28,444 nt of DNA from Elusimicrobia bacterium UBA6262 (GCA_002441095.1 DJVG01000025.1:1-28444), one strand, 5' to 3'. Positions 1 to 7,380 are shown, numbered from the stretch's first letter. A program made the numbers and translations. The notes: generated from the letters alone by a model not told the origin.

Positions 1-2
1 TC

Positions 3-623
3 AACCAGGTCAACGTCAACGACAAGGCCGGACTGACTTTCTCGGCCGCGCTGAAGTCCTTCCTGCGGCAAGACCCGGACATCATCATGGTCGGTGAAAT
101 CCGTGATGCCGAGACGGCAGAGATCGCCATTAACGCCGCCTTGACCGGCCATTTGGTATTTTCCACCCTGCACACGAATGACGCTTCCGGCGCGGTCACC
201 CGCTTGACCAATATGGGCATTGAACCGTTTTTAACCGCTTCTACCGTGGTCATGGTCATTGCCCAGCGGTTAGTCAGAGTGATCTGCGAAAATTGCAAAG
301 AGGATTACCAGGTTCCGGCCCAGTTCATCCGGGACCTTGGCCAAAAATACGAAGATGATAAACCAGTGCTTTTATATCGCGGTAAAGGCTGTGACCGTTG
401 TACCAATACTGGTTATCGCGGCCGTCTGGCCTGTTATGAGATCATGGTAATAGACGATGAGATCAGGGACCTGGTACTGGAAAGGGCGTCCACTCACCTG
501 GTCAAACAGAAATCCCGCGAACATGGCATGATCACTTTGAGAGAAGCGGCATTCCGAAAGGTTATCAGCGGCATCACTACCGTTGAGGAAATGATGCGCG
601 TGACCTTCGCTGACGCCGCCTAA
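3..623 (+). CDS. pilB: Type IV pilus extension ATPase PilB, C-terminal part (5' end outside window)
   Basis: This is the C-terminal 206 residues of a GspE/PilB secretion ATPase, the cytoplasmic hexameric motor that drives pilin polymerisation. The frame is open from base 3, before the first in-frame ATG at 87, so the gene starts upstream of the window. Visible motifs are the Walker B box (DPDIIMVGEIRD) and the His box (TGHLVFSTLHTND). Then come two CxxC pairs (CENC and CDRC, about 35 residues apart), the zinc-binding tetracysteine motif that separates PilB/GspE from PilT. Walker A is not in the window. It lies just upstream of pilT and pilC and is probably co-transcribed with them. A GspE of a type II system is the alternative; adjacency to a true PilT favours PilB. 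Confidence 0.95.
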   Translation, partial: NQVNVNDKAGLTFSAALKSFLRQDPDIIMVGEIRDAETAEIAINAALTGHLVFSTLHTNDASGAVTRLTNMGIEPFLTASTVVMVIAQRLVRVICENCKEDYQVPAQFIRDLGQKYEDDKPVLLYRGKGCDRCTNTGYRGRLACYEIMVIDDEIRDLVLERASTHLVKQKSREHGMITLREAAFRKVISGITTVEEMMRVTFADAA

Positions 624-630
624 TAAATAC

Positions 631-704
631 AGTCGCTGGGTACTAGTCGCTAGTAACCAGCAAAACCTTAAAAACTAGCGACCAGTGACTAGAAACTAGC
701 GACT
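631..704. repeat. Imperfect inverted repeat between pilB and pilT
   Basis: Two 24-nt arms, 631-654 and 681-704, are imperfect inverted copies. Their exact core is AGTCGCTAGT (645-654) against ACTAGCGACT (695-704). A further copy of the ACTAGCGAC core lies at 674-682, so the segment is a small cluster of direct and inverted copies of one roughly 10-bp word. It fills almost the whole pilB-pilT gap and ends just before the pilT ribosome binding site. It could form an RNA hairpin or be a dispersed intergenic repeat. There is no T-run, so it is not a standard terminator. Confidence 0.7.
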
Positions 705-723
705 TATTTAAGGAGTTTAACTG

Positions 724-1791
724 ATGATCACAATGGATGAATTATTGCGTTTGATGTATCAGAAAGGCGCCAGTGACCTGCATCTCACGGTAGGCTGCCC
801 GCCCCAGCTCAGGATCGATGGCGAGTTGATCAAGCTGGAATATGAAGAGCTTTCCCCTGACCTGTCCCAGCGGCTGATTTACAGTATTCTCAGTGATAAC
901 CAGAAAGAAAAATTCGAAAAATCCAATGAATTGGACCTGTCTATCGGGGTCAAAGATGTCGGCCGCATCAGAATGAATGTGTTCCGGCAGCGCGGCCATA
1001 TCGGCGCGGCCTTGCGCTCCATCCCCAACACTATTTCCTCGTTTGAAGACTTGCGGTTGCCGGAAGTAGTGGGCGATTTCGTAAAAATGCCGAAAGGCCT
1101 GGTTTTGATAACCGGCCCGACCGGCAGCGGCAAAACCACCACCTTGGCTTCCATTATTGATTATATCAACGAGAACCGCCACAGTCATATTGTGACGATC
1201 GAAGACCCTATCGAATATGTCCATTCCCATAAAAATTGCATCGTGAACCAGCGGGAAGTGGGCAGTGATACCCATTCCTTTGTCCAGGCCCTGAAGTATG
1301 TATTGAGGCAGGACCCGGATATTATCCTAGTCGGCGAAATGCGCGACCTGGAAACTATTTCTGCGGCCCTGACCATAGCGGAAACCGGCCATTTGGTTTT
1401 TGCCACGCTGCATACTTCCGATGCGCCCCAGTCCATCAACCGTATCATCGATGTATTCCCGCCGCACCAGCAGACCCAGATCAGGGCCCAGTTATCATTC
1501 GTGCTGCAAGGGGTCCTGTGCCAACAGCTCATACCCAAAGCCAGCGGTTCCGGCCGGGTACTGTGCGCGGAAGTTTTAGTGGTCACTCCGGCGATCAGGA
1601 ATTTAATCCGGGAGCAGAAAACCCAGCAAGTTCCACTGGCTATGCAGACCGGCGCAAAGTACGGTATGCAGACGATGAATTACGGCTTATATGAACTTTA
1701 TTCCAAGCATATCATCACCTATACCGAAGCGATGACCCATACACTGGATGCCGAAGACCTGCAAAGATTGTGCAAAGAATCGTTTAAGTAA
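724..1791 (+). CDS. pilT: Type IV pilus retraction ATPase PilT
   Basis: This 355-residue protein is full length for PilT, the cytoplasmic motor that depolymerises and retracts the pilus. Motifs in order are an N-terminal PAS-like region containing ASDLHLTVG (16-24), Walker A GPTGSGKT (131-138), the Asp box TIEDPIEY (158-165), Walker B DPDIILVGEMRD (197-208), the His box TGHLVFATLHT (221-231) and the PilT-specific AIRNLIRE motif (290-297), known to be needed for retraction. The GspE/PilB tetracysteine is absent. AGGAG at 711-715 is 8 nt before the ATG. A true PilT marks this locus as a retractable pilus rather than a plain type II secretion system. Confidence 0.97.
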   Translation: MITMDELLRLMYQKGASDLHLTVGCPPQLRIDGELIKLEYEELSPDLSQRLIYSILSDNQKEKFEKSNELDLSIGVKDVGRIRMNVFRQRGHIGAALRSIPNTISSFEDLRLPEVVGDFVKMPKGLVLITGPTGSGKTTTLASIIDYINENRHSHIVTIEDPIEYVHSHKNCIVNQREVGSDTHSFVQALKYVLRQDPDIILVGEMRDLETISAALTIAETGHLVFATLHTSDAPQSINRIIDVFPPHQQTQIRAQLSFVLQGVLCQQLIPKASGSGRVLCAEVLVVTPAIRNLIREQKTQQVPLAMQTGAKYGMQTMNYGLYELYSKHIITYTEAMTHTLDAEDLQRLCKESFK

Positions 1792-1796
1792 AGTGC

Positions 1797-1831
1797 GATT
1801 ACACAGATTAGAAAAGAAGATTACACAGATT
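1797..1831 (+). repeat. Paired 13-bp direct repeat (GATTACACAGATT) between pilT and pilC
   Basis: GATTACACAGATT occurs at 1797-1809 and again, identically, at 1819-1831. The copies start 22 bp apart, about two helical turns. They lie in the 77-bp pilT-pilC gap. No long dyad symmetry or T-run is seen, so it is not a terminator. It could be a tandem protein-binding site or a fragment of a dispersed intergenic repeat family. Confidence 0.7.
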
Positions 1832-1868
1832 TCTCAAAAGATAGAAGAATTTTATAGGAGGCGTAGCG

Positions 1869-3113
1869 ATGCCTAAGTACAAGTATAAAGTTCGTGCTCC
1901 GCAAGGCGGAGAAATGTCGGGAGTAATGGAAGCCAAGATCCAGAAAGATGTGACCGATAAGCTCCGGGGACAGAAATTTATTATTCTCTCGATCGAAGAA
2001 GAAAAAAAGAATGTAGTCAACGCCCTGATCGAGGCGCTGCCTTTTATGAAAAAGGAAAAAGGCAAGAGGGTGAGCGCTAAGAATCTGGTATTGTTCAGCC
2101 GGCAGCTTTCCACACTGGTAAGCGCGGGGGTACCGATCGTGCAGGGATTAGGCATCCTGGTAGAACAAATAGAAAATAAGGTCTTCAAGCAGGTGATCGG
2201 CGATGTCAAGACTGACATCGAAGGCGGGCTTTCTATCGCTGATTCCATGGCCAAGTATCCTACAGTATTTGATGAGTTATATGTTGGTATGGTCCGCAGC
2301 GGTGAAACCGGCGGTGTACTGGATATTATCCTTGAACGCTTGTCCGCCTACCTGGAATCCACTTCTAAATTAATAGGCAAGGTCAAGAGCGCTATGGTCT
2401 ACCCGACACTCGTCAGTCTCGTCGCGATCGGGATCACGGTTTTCATGTTGGTTGCAGTTATTCCGACCTTTAAAACGGTATTTACGGCTTTTGGCGGCGA
2501 ATTACCTTTGCCGACACAGATACTGATCGGGATCAGTGAATTCCTGAGAAAGTTTATTTTAATATTCGTAATTGGCACGGTGGTTGTCCTGTTCGCTTTA
2601 CGGCAATACATTAAAACGGAAAAAGGGAGCCGGGTTTGGGATAGTTTCCTGCTCAAGCTGCCTGTCTTCGGGCCGCTTATCCGCAAAGTGGCTATTGCCA
2701 AGTTTTCCCGCACCCTGGGTACCTTGATCAAAAGCGGCGTGCCTATCCTGGATGCCATCAGTACTACCGGGAAAACCGCTGGCAACAAAATAGTCGAAGA
2801 TGCAGTCATGAGCGCACGGGAAAATATCCGTGAAGGTGAAAGGATCGCCGCGCCGTTGAAAGAAAGCGGTGTCTTCCCGCCCATGGTGACCCAGATGATC
2901 TCAGTCGGGGAAGAAACCGGCGCATTGGACAATATGCTGCATAAAGTAGCTGACTTTTATGATCAGGAAGTAGAAGTTGCGGTAGCCGGCCTGACCAGCA
3001 TGATCGAGCCGCTTATTATCGTCGTGATGGGCGTGGTCATCGGTGCCATGGTCATAGCCATGTTCCTGCCTATCTTTGAACTGGGCGAAGTCGTGAGCAG
3101 GGCGACTCAATAA
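1869..3113 (+). CDS. pilC: Type IV pilus inner-membrane platform protein PilC
   Basis: This 414-residue protein belongs to the GspF/PilC family, the polytopic platform that couples the cytoplasmic ATPases to pilin insertion and removal. Two T2SSF repeats are visible, about residues 73-196 and 276-398. Each carries a conserved LxxLxxSGVPI-type segment (TLVSAGVPI at 82-90, TLIKSGVPI at 285-293) and an SGETGG/VGEETGAL motif (144-149, 346-353). Hydrophobic membrane segments lie near 181-201, 225-245 and 381-401. AGGAGG at 1856-1861 sits 7 nt before the ATG. Order and spacing (pilB-pilT-pilC, same strand) indicate one operon. Confidence 0.97.
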   Translation: MPKYKYKVRAPQGGEMSGVMEAKIQKDVTDKLRGQKFIILSIEEEKKNVVNALIEALPFMKKEKGKRVSAKNLVLFSRQLSTLVSAGVPIVQGLGILVEQIENKVFKQVIGDVKTDIEGGLSIADSMAKYPTVFDELYVGMVRSGETGGVLDIILERLSAYLESTSKLIGKVKSAMVYPTLVSLVAIGITVFMLVAVIPTFKTVFTAFGGELPLPTQILIGISEFLRKFILIFVIGTVVVLFALRQYIKTEKGSRVWDSFLLKLPVFGPLIRKVAIAKFSRTLGTLIKSGVPILDAISTTGKTAGNKIVEDAVMSARENIREGERIAAPLKESGVFPPMVTQMISVGEETGALDNMLHKVADFYDQEVEVAVAGLTSMIEPLIIVVMGVVIGAMVIAMFLPIFELGEVVSRATQ

Positions 3114-3136
3114 TCACCGTCTGTCATAAAAATGTC

Positions 3137-3165
3137 TTGACACTGCAAACTAACTGTGTTATTTT
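3137..3165 (+). promoter_or_regulatory. Extended -10 promoter upstream of the pilin gene
   Basis: A consensus -35 TTGACA (3137-3142) is followed after 14 nt by TGT (3157-3159) and directly by TATTTT (3160-3165), giving a 17-nt spacer and an extended -10. The pilin start lies 48 nt downstream of the -10. The same arrangement recurs at four other sites in the window. Separate promotion of a major pilin is common. Confidence 0.7.
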
Positions 3166-3213
3166 TATATAAGTGAAAGTAAGGTATTCAAAACCGGGAG
3201 GGGGTGAAAAAAT

Positions 3214-3741
3214 ATGATGAGATTCCTAAGAAGCAAAAAAGGTTTTACCTTGGTAGAATTGATGATCGTGGTGGCCATTATCGGTATTCTTGCTGGTATA
3301 GCTGTCCCGCGTTATATGAACTTTATTAGAAGGTCCAGAGAAAGCGCTACTAAGGGTAATATCGGAGCGGTCCGCTCTGCGCTTAATATTTATTATAGTG
3401 ATCTTGAAGGTATTTACCCGGCGCGTGGTGCTGATGGGGATAAAACTGTAGCCGCTCCTGCTGGTTGCGGGTTATTATCAACTCCATTTATGGGTACAGG
3501 CGCCAATAACTACTTAGATGCTCTTCCAAACGTAATGGAAGATTGTGGTGATGGTAACCACAAAGCTGAAGGTGGCTTGACTGGCGCTCTTACTGTCCAG
3601 TCATCTGCCTATGGCGTGGCTGGTCAAAATGATGGCGGCTGGGCTTATCAGGCAACAGCGGTTTTTTCAACGTCTGCAGCCAGAGTAATGGTAGATTGTG
3701 CTAATCCTGATACAAAAGGCACGGTTATCAGTTTATGGTAA
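3214..3741 (+). CDS. Type IV pilin / GspG-like prepilin, probable major pilin
   Basis: This 175-residue prepilin has a 10-residue basic leader ending SKKG, cleaved before F11. The hydrophobic alpha-1 helix follows (FTLVELMIVVAIIGILAGIA), with the invariant Glu at mature position 5. The mature form is about 165 residues. Cysteines at 85, 111 and 162 leave an unpaired one if a disulfide forms. The C-terminal GGWAY and VDCANPDTKG segments resemble short pilins of the PilA/GspG type. The G-rich run at 3196-3206 is the ribosome binding site; a second ATG at 3217 is a close alternative start. Its own promoter and terminator make it the best candidate for the abundant subunit. A GspG major pseudopilin is the alternative. 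Confidence 0.9.
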   Translation: MMRFLRSKKGFTLVELMIVVAIIGILAGIAVPRYMNFIRRSRESATKGNIGAVRSALNIYYSDLEGIYPARGADGDKTVAAPAGCGLLSTPFMGTGANNYLDALPNVMEDCGDGNHKAEGGLTGALTVQSSAYGVAGQNDGGWAYQATAVFSTSAARVMVDCANPDTKGTVISLW

Positions 3742-3767
3742 TGTGACGCAATGTTCATACTTACAAT

Positions 3768-3797
3768 AAATGGGTTGGGGATTTCCCCAACCCATTT
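3768..3797 (+). terminator. Intrinsic terminator-like hairpin after the pilin gene
   Basis: AAATGGGTTGGGG (3768-3780) and CCCCAACCCATTT (3785-3797) form a perfect 13-bp stem with an ATTT loop. The sequence after the stem is T-rich but interrupted (GTTCTC). The position, 26 nt after the pilin stop, fits a terminator or a 3' RNA-stabilising hairpin that keeps pilin mRNA in excess of pilD. Confidence 0.8.
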
Positions 3798-3830
3798 GTT
3801 CTCAAGGAGAATATCATTTTCCTGGAAGCT

Positions 3831-4610
3831 GTGATCGTCTTATTATTTGGCCTTCTTTTTGGCAGTTTTGCCAATGTCTGCATCTACCGGCTGCCCCGTC
3901 ATGAATCTATTGTCTTTCCAGCTTCGCACTGTCCGTCCTGCCATAAACCTATCCAGTGGTACGATAATATCCCAGTTTTAAGTTTTAAACTTTTGCAGGG
4001 TAAATGCCGTTCCTGCCGGGCGCCGATCTCCTGGCGCTATCCGTTAGTGGAATTACTCACCGGGAGCCTGGCTGTAGCCTTATTTATTAAATATCATTTT
4101 ACTTTTTTCTTTTGGATGTATGCCCTGGTCTGCCTGGTGCTGGTCATCATTACCTTTATTGATCTCCAGGAGCAGATCATACCAGATGAATTGAGCTATG
4201 GGTTAATGGTAGCTGGTACCATCTTCAGCTTTTTTAACCGGGAATTATTTTTGCAAATTATCTTTTATTTCCCGCTGGCGCTGAACCGGCTGGTGGCCAG
4301 TTATGTTGGCCTCCTGGTTGGGGGCGGCATCCTTTATTTTATCGCCTGGATCAGCCGGGGCGGTATGGGCGGGGGAGATATTAAGCTGGCCGCCGGGCTG
4401 GGGGCGTTCTTAGGATGGGAATATACTCTGATCATGCTGGGATTGTCATTTTTAGCGGGTGGTGTCGTAGGTATTATCTTATTGATCACGGGCCTGAAAA
4501 AGAGAAAGGATCCAATTCCTTTCGGGCCATTTATTGCGGCCGCGGCAATCACGGTAATATTGTTTGGCGAGCCAATTTCGGCTTGGGTGTCAGCCCATCT
4601 TTTTGGGTAA
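3831..4610 (+). CDS. pilD: Prepilin peptidase / N-methyltransferase PilD
   Basis: This integral-membrane aspartyl protease removes prepilin leaders and N-methylates the new N-terminus. From the GTG at 3831 it has 259 residues. The GSFANVCIYRLPR motif lies near 11-23, and the zinc-binding cytoplasmic loop has C34xxC37 and C59xxC62. The catalytic aspartates are D111 (TFIDLQ) and D183 (GGGDIKL), with about eight hydrophobic helices. The start is uncertain: AAGGAG at 3804-3809 is 21 nt from the GTG, but fits in-frame ATT (3816, spacing 6) or CTG (3822, spacing 12), which would add three to five residues. It should process all prepilins encoded here. Confidence 0.95.
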   Translation: MIVLLFGLLFGSFANVCIYRLPRHESIVFPASHCPSCHKPIQWYDNIPVLSFKLLQGKCRSCRAPISWRYPLVELLTGSLAVALFIKYHFTFFFWMYALVCLVLVIITFIDLQEQIIPDELSYGLMVAGTIFSFFNRELFLQIIFYFPLALNRLVASYVGLLVGGGILYFIAWISRGGMGGGDIKLAAGLGAFLGWEYTLIMLGLSFLAGGVVGIILLITGLKKRKDPIPFGPFIAAAAITVILFGEPISAWVSAHLFG

Positions 4611-4616
4611 GAGGCC

Positions 4617-5168
4617 CTATTCCATCCAGAGAATAATGGAAAAATCTTCATTGTCAATATCCGGAACGATGCTAAAGCCCTGGCGGTCAGGAGGATAAGT
4701 CACTTTATTGGCAGTCGCATAAGGGTCAGCTATACCATAATGAGGCGCTGTCCCATTAGCAGTGCCAAATGGCCCCTGGCAGACAATAGCGGAAAAACTA
4801 CTGACGCTAACATTATAATTCGCGTAGATGTAACGATGTCCCCAGGGATCCATCGTTATAGCCATGGTATACGGCCCGTGCCAGTTAGGTTTGCCGTCGC
4901 CGGTAATTAAGGCCTTTTCCCACTGCGTATTATCATGAGGGGTAATGCCCAGCGCAAAGCCGTCGGGCACCGGCCATTCGTCAGTATCAGCCAGGTATGA
5001 TTTCAAGGCCAGACGCAGTGACATCATCTGGCTTTTAGCTTCCTTGATCCTGTTATTCCTGAAAAAATTACCAGAGTAGAACTTATAAGCCATAGCTCCA
5101 ATAACGGAAAGTATGGAGATAACTATAAGCAGTTCTACCAGGGTATATCCTTTAGTTGATGTTTTCAC
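4617..5168 (-). CDS. GspG-like pseudopilin on the opposite strand
   Basis: A prepilin of 183 residues from the GTG at 5168. It has a 7-residue leader (MKTSTKG), Tyr instead of Phe at mature +1, Glu at mature +5 (YTLVELLIVISILSVIGAMA), then a globular part with DPWGHRYIYANY. That part resembles the DPWGxPYxY signature of type II secretion GspG. A longer frame runs to a TTG at 5213, but that TTGACA is the -35 element of its own promoter. GGAGG lies 4 nt before the GTG, so the short start is chosen. It ends 6 bp from the convergent pilD stop. It is the only minus-strand gene in the window and may be a second pilin or a pseudopilin expressed separately. Confidence 0.88.
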   Translation of the reverse strand: MKTSTKGYTLVELLIVISILSVIGAMAYKFYSGNFFRNNRIKEAKSQMMSLRLALKSYLADTDEWPVPDGFALGITPHDNTQWEKALITGDGKPNWHGPYTMAITMDPWGHRYIYANYNVSVSSFSAIVCQGPFGTANGTAPHYGIADPYATANKVTYPPDRQGFSIVPDIDNEDFSIILWME

Positions 5169-5184
5169 GGTTCCTCCAAATACA

Positions 5185-5213
5185 TAACTAACATTATTTA
5201 AATTAGATGTCAA
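5185..5213 (-). promoter_or_regulatory. Extended -10 promoter for the minus-strand pseudopilin
   Basis: Read on the minus strand, TTGACA (5213-5208), 14 nt, TGT (5193-5191) and TAGTTA (5190-5185) give the same geometry as the other promoters here. The predicted +1 near 5178 leaves a leader of about 10 nt that just contains the GGAGG ribosome binding site. This supports the GTG at 5168 as the start. Confidence 0.7.
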
Positions 5214-5267
5214 GCAAAACAGCTTAAGGCTTTAACCGGCCAGGCAAAGATAATAGTATTTAATGAA

Positions 5268-5296
5268 TTGACAAAATATACCTAATATGATAATTT
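5268..5296 (+). promoter_or_regulatory. Extended -10 promoter for the minor-pilin operon
   Basis: TTGACA (5268-5273), 14 nt, TGA (5288-5290) and TAATTT (5291-5296). It is divergent from the minus-strand pseudopilin promoter, with the two -35 boxes 54 bp apart. It should drive the gene at 5345 and those behind it, which follow with gaps of 9 to 36 bp. The leader to the ATG is about 40 nt. Confidence 0.72.
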
Positions 5297-5344
5297 TTAG
5301 ATAAGGGATAGAAAGCAAATTACCGCATTGTCAAGGAAGACGGC

Positions 5345-5944
5345 ATGGCCCAAAAACGCAGTCGATTATTGACCAGAACCGGGATGACCTTAGTAGAAAT
5401 GGCGATAGCCACGGCTATCTTAACCGTAGCTGTTTTGCCTTTGTTTTTCCTGCTCAACCGCTCGATCAAGGAAGTGATGTATTACAATCGTTCGACCACG
5501 GCGACGAAATTGGGGCAAGAGCTGATGGAAGAAATATTGAGCATGCCAAAATGGGATGAAAATGCTGATGCCGGGAAAAAAATAGCCTTAGGCAGCGCTA
5601 CTACCGTCGCTAATTTAGGACATACCGCGGATAATGGCGGAGCCGGGGAAGATTATGGCTCCGGTGAATATGACGATATTGATGATTATAATGGTTTCGT
5701 TGATCCTGCTGCTGATGCAGAAGGTTATATTATAGCGGGATCCGGATCTAAGTACCACCGCGAGGTCAAAGTGGAATATGTTGCTGTCCCAGACGCGGGT
5801 AATGTCCCGGCTGTGGCGGCAGGAGCACCGACAAACTACAAGCGTATCAGAATAACCGTTACCTGGCCGCAGCTGGATGTGAATTTCCCCAACCGGAAAC
5901 CTGTGGAATTAGTGACCATAGTTGCCAATGTCGATAAATATTAG
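5345..5944 (+). CDS. MshD/GspI-like minor pilin
   Basis: This 199-residue prepilin-like protein has leader residues 1-13 ending RTG, Met at mature +1 instead of Phe, and Glu18 at mature +5 (MTLVEMAIATAILTVAVLPL). A single hydrophobic helix follows, then KLGQELMEEILSMP, typical of PilV/GspI-type minor pilins. The YDDIDDYNGF motif at 109-118 matches the acidic D-D-x-D-D-[YF]-x-G box known from MshD-type minor pilins. AAGGA (5333-5337) precedes the ATG by 7 nt. It is the first gene of an operon of three minor pilins, expected at the pilus tip or priming complex. Assignment to MshD versus GspI is by motif only. Confidence 0.85.
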   Translation: MAQKRSRLLTRTGMTLVEMAIATAILTVAVLPLFFLLNRSIKEVMYYNRSTTATKLGQELMEEILSMPKWDENADAGKKIALGSATTVANLGHTADNGGAGEDYGSGEYDDIDDYNGFVDPAADAEGYIIAGSGSKYHREVKVEYVAVPDAGNVPAVAAGAPTNYKRIRITVTWPQLDVNFPNRKPVELVTIVANVDKY

Positions 5945-5953
5945 GACCCCATA

Positions 5954-7060
5954 ATGACTATTCAGAATAATAAAGGCATAACCCTGGTAGAATTGCTGAT
6001 CGTCGTGGCACTATTGTCAGTGCTCTATCTCGGCCTTTCCCGGTTGATCAAAAATGTCAGTGTCGCTTACTGGAAAAATACCTCGCAATTAGTCTTGCAG
6101 GAGGAAGCCAGGAGCGCCATGCACTATATTACCCTGGAATTACGCAGCGCCCGTACCAGCTCCATCGGCATGACCGGGCCTTTTGATGCTCCTGTCCCGG
6201 TGGGTGCTGGTCAAAACAGGGGTATTAACACCAGCTTTGAATTTCCCTATGGCGCCGGCACTCCCTATGCCTGGAATGATTTAGTTCCCAATCAGATAGA
6301 GAAAATATCTTCCAGCGGCGGGCCGCGCAGCGGCTTATACTGTGTCTGCCTCAATCCTTTAGCCATTGGCCAATATACTTATACCAGTCATGGTACGATC
6401 CAAGTCCTGGGTCCGGCTCCGACATATTGGGTGGGTATTTGGTATAAGACCGCTAGTGCGAAATCCTTTCAGGCCGAGATTAATACCGTACCGGTTACCG
6501 CACCGGTAGATACGCAAGTTGTCACTGCCTCTCAGGACTGGAAATGGGAGCATTTTGTCTGGCCGGTTACTTTTAACGCTGGCCCGAGTTCTTACACCCT
6601 GTCCCTCACTAACCTGGCCAATGATACTTCTGTATATTTTGATGATATTTCCGTATCTACTGGGTCTATTATCATGGATGTGACACCTGCCTCCGTGGTT
6701 ACATCCGCTATGTATCAAAAAACTGAAAAAGCCAATAACCTGGTACGACGGATCCGTTACCAGCCGCCCACCGGCACGACCGGCATAGAAAGCCGGGGCA
6801 AGCTTTACCTGGAAGAATGGCAGGGCGGCAGTCTGGCCAATATGTTTGCGCCGGGAGCTAATGCCGACTGGAAACTGATAGACCCTAACCCCCTGTGCCA
6901 GTATGTCAGTACTTTTAGGATCGATAATATTGTCGGAAGTAATTTCGAGCAGCATTTTGATATCATTTTAGAGCTGAAAAATGATGAGCCCCAGACTACC
7001 GGCAGCTCAGGGGTGCGCACGTACAGAAGCGAAGGTAGAGTATTTCCTTATTTGCCCTAA
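5954..7060 (+). CDS. PilW/GspJ-like minor pilin with inserted carbohydrate-binding-like domain
   Basis: A 368-residue prepilin cleaved after NNKG (G8), with Ile at mature +1 and Glu at +5, followed by EARSAMHYITLELRSA, typical of PilW/GspJ. It is much longer than the usual 190-250 residues. Residues about 115-237 look like an inserted beta-sandwich of the CBM4/9 kind: it opens with SGLYCVCL, continues YWVGIWYKT and a W-x-W-x-F-x-W-x-V-x-F strand, and ends SVYFDDISVS. PilW-like beta strands resume at 238-368 (LVRRIRYQ to VRTYRSEGRVFPY). AGGA overlapping the previous stop is the ribosome binding site. Context and length suggest a tip subunit with a ligand-binding module; the ligand is unknown. 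Confidence 0.85.
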   Translation: MTIQNNKGITLVELLIVVALLSVLYLGLSRLIKNVSVAYWKNTSQLVLQEEARSAMHYITLELRSARTSSIGMTGPFDAPVPVGAGQNRGINTSFEFPYGAGTPYAWNDLVPNQIEKISSSGGPRSGLYCVCLNPLAIGQYTYTSHGTIQVLGPAPTYWVGIWYKTASAKSFQAEINTVPVTAPVDTQVVTASQDWKWEHFVWPVTFNAGPSSYTLSLTNLANDTSVYFDDISVSTGSIIMDVTPASVVTSAMYQKTEKANNLVRRIRYQPPTGTTGIESRGKLYLEEWQGGSLANMFAPGANADWKLIDPNPLCQYVSTFRIDNIVGSNFEQHFDIILELKNDEPQTTGSSGVRTYRSEGRVFPYLP

Positions 7061-7071
7061 GGGGGAAGTTC

Positions 7072-7380
7072 ATGCTAAAAAACCAACAGGGTGCAGCCAT
7101 TGTTTCCGTAATGGTAGTGATTATTTTTGTGACCGGGATAGTCATTGGCTTGATGTTCTGGCTCTGGTCAGAATCAAAAAGATCGACCCAGGTGAAATTG
7201 CAGGCCAAAGCCATGTACCTGGCTGAAGCCGGCGCGCAAAAGGCCCTGTGGCGCCTAAAGGAAGACCCGGCCTACAGTGTTTTTTTAGATTCAATAACTG
7301 CAGCAAACGACGAGGATATTTTTACATTGGTATTCCCTGATTCTTCTACAGTGAAAGTGACAGTAAAAGAGCTAAACTGA
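7072..7380 (+). CDS. PilX/GspK-like minor pilin, short form
   Basis: A 102-residue protein starting MLKNQQG, then AAIVSVMVVIIFVTGIVIGLMFW, a class III-like leader and helix. As in PilX/GspK, the +5 Glu is missing (Val there). The segment LQAKAMYLAEAGAQKALWRLKEDP is the recognisable PilX_N/GspK signature. It is much shorter than canonical GspK (about 300 residues) and lacks its large alpha-helical insert, so it may be a minimal cap subunit. A GGGGGA run directly after the previous stop is the ribosome binding site (11-bp gap), consistent with co-translation with the minor pilin upstream. Confidence 0.78.
   Translation: MLKNQQGAAIVSVMVVIIFVTGIVIGLMFWLWSESKRSTQVKLQAKAMYLAEAGAQKALWRLKEDPAYSVFLDSITAANDEDIFTLVFPDSSTVKVTVKELN

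Noticed and set aside
3114..3213. A c-di-GMP riboswitch upstream of the pilin
   Set aside because: The leader between the promoter and the start is about 40 nt, too short for a GEMM aptamer, and no conserved core was found.
4585..4616. A possible terminator between the convergent pilD and pseudopilin genes
   Set aside because: Only a 4-bp CCCA/TGGG pairing is present; it is too weak to call.
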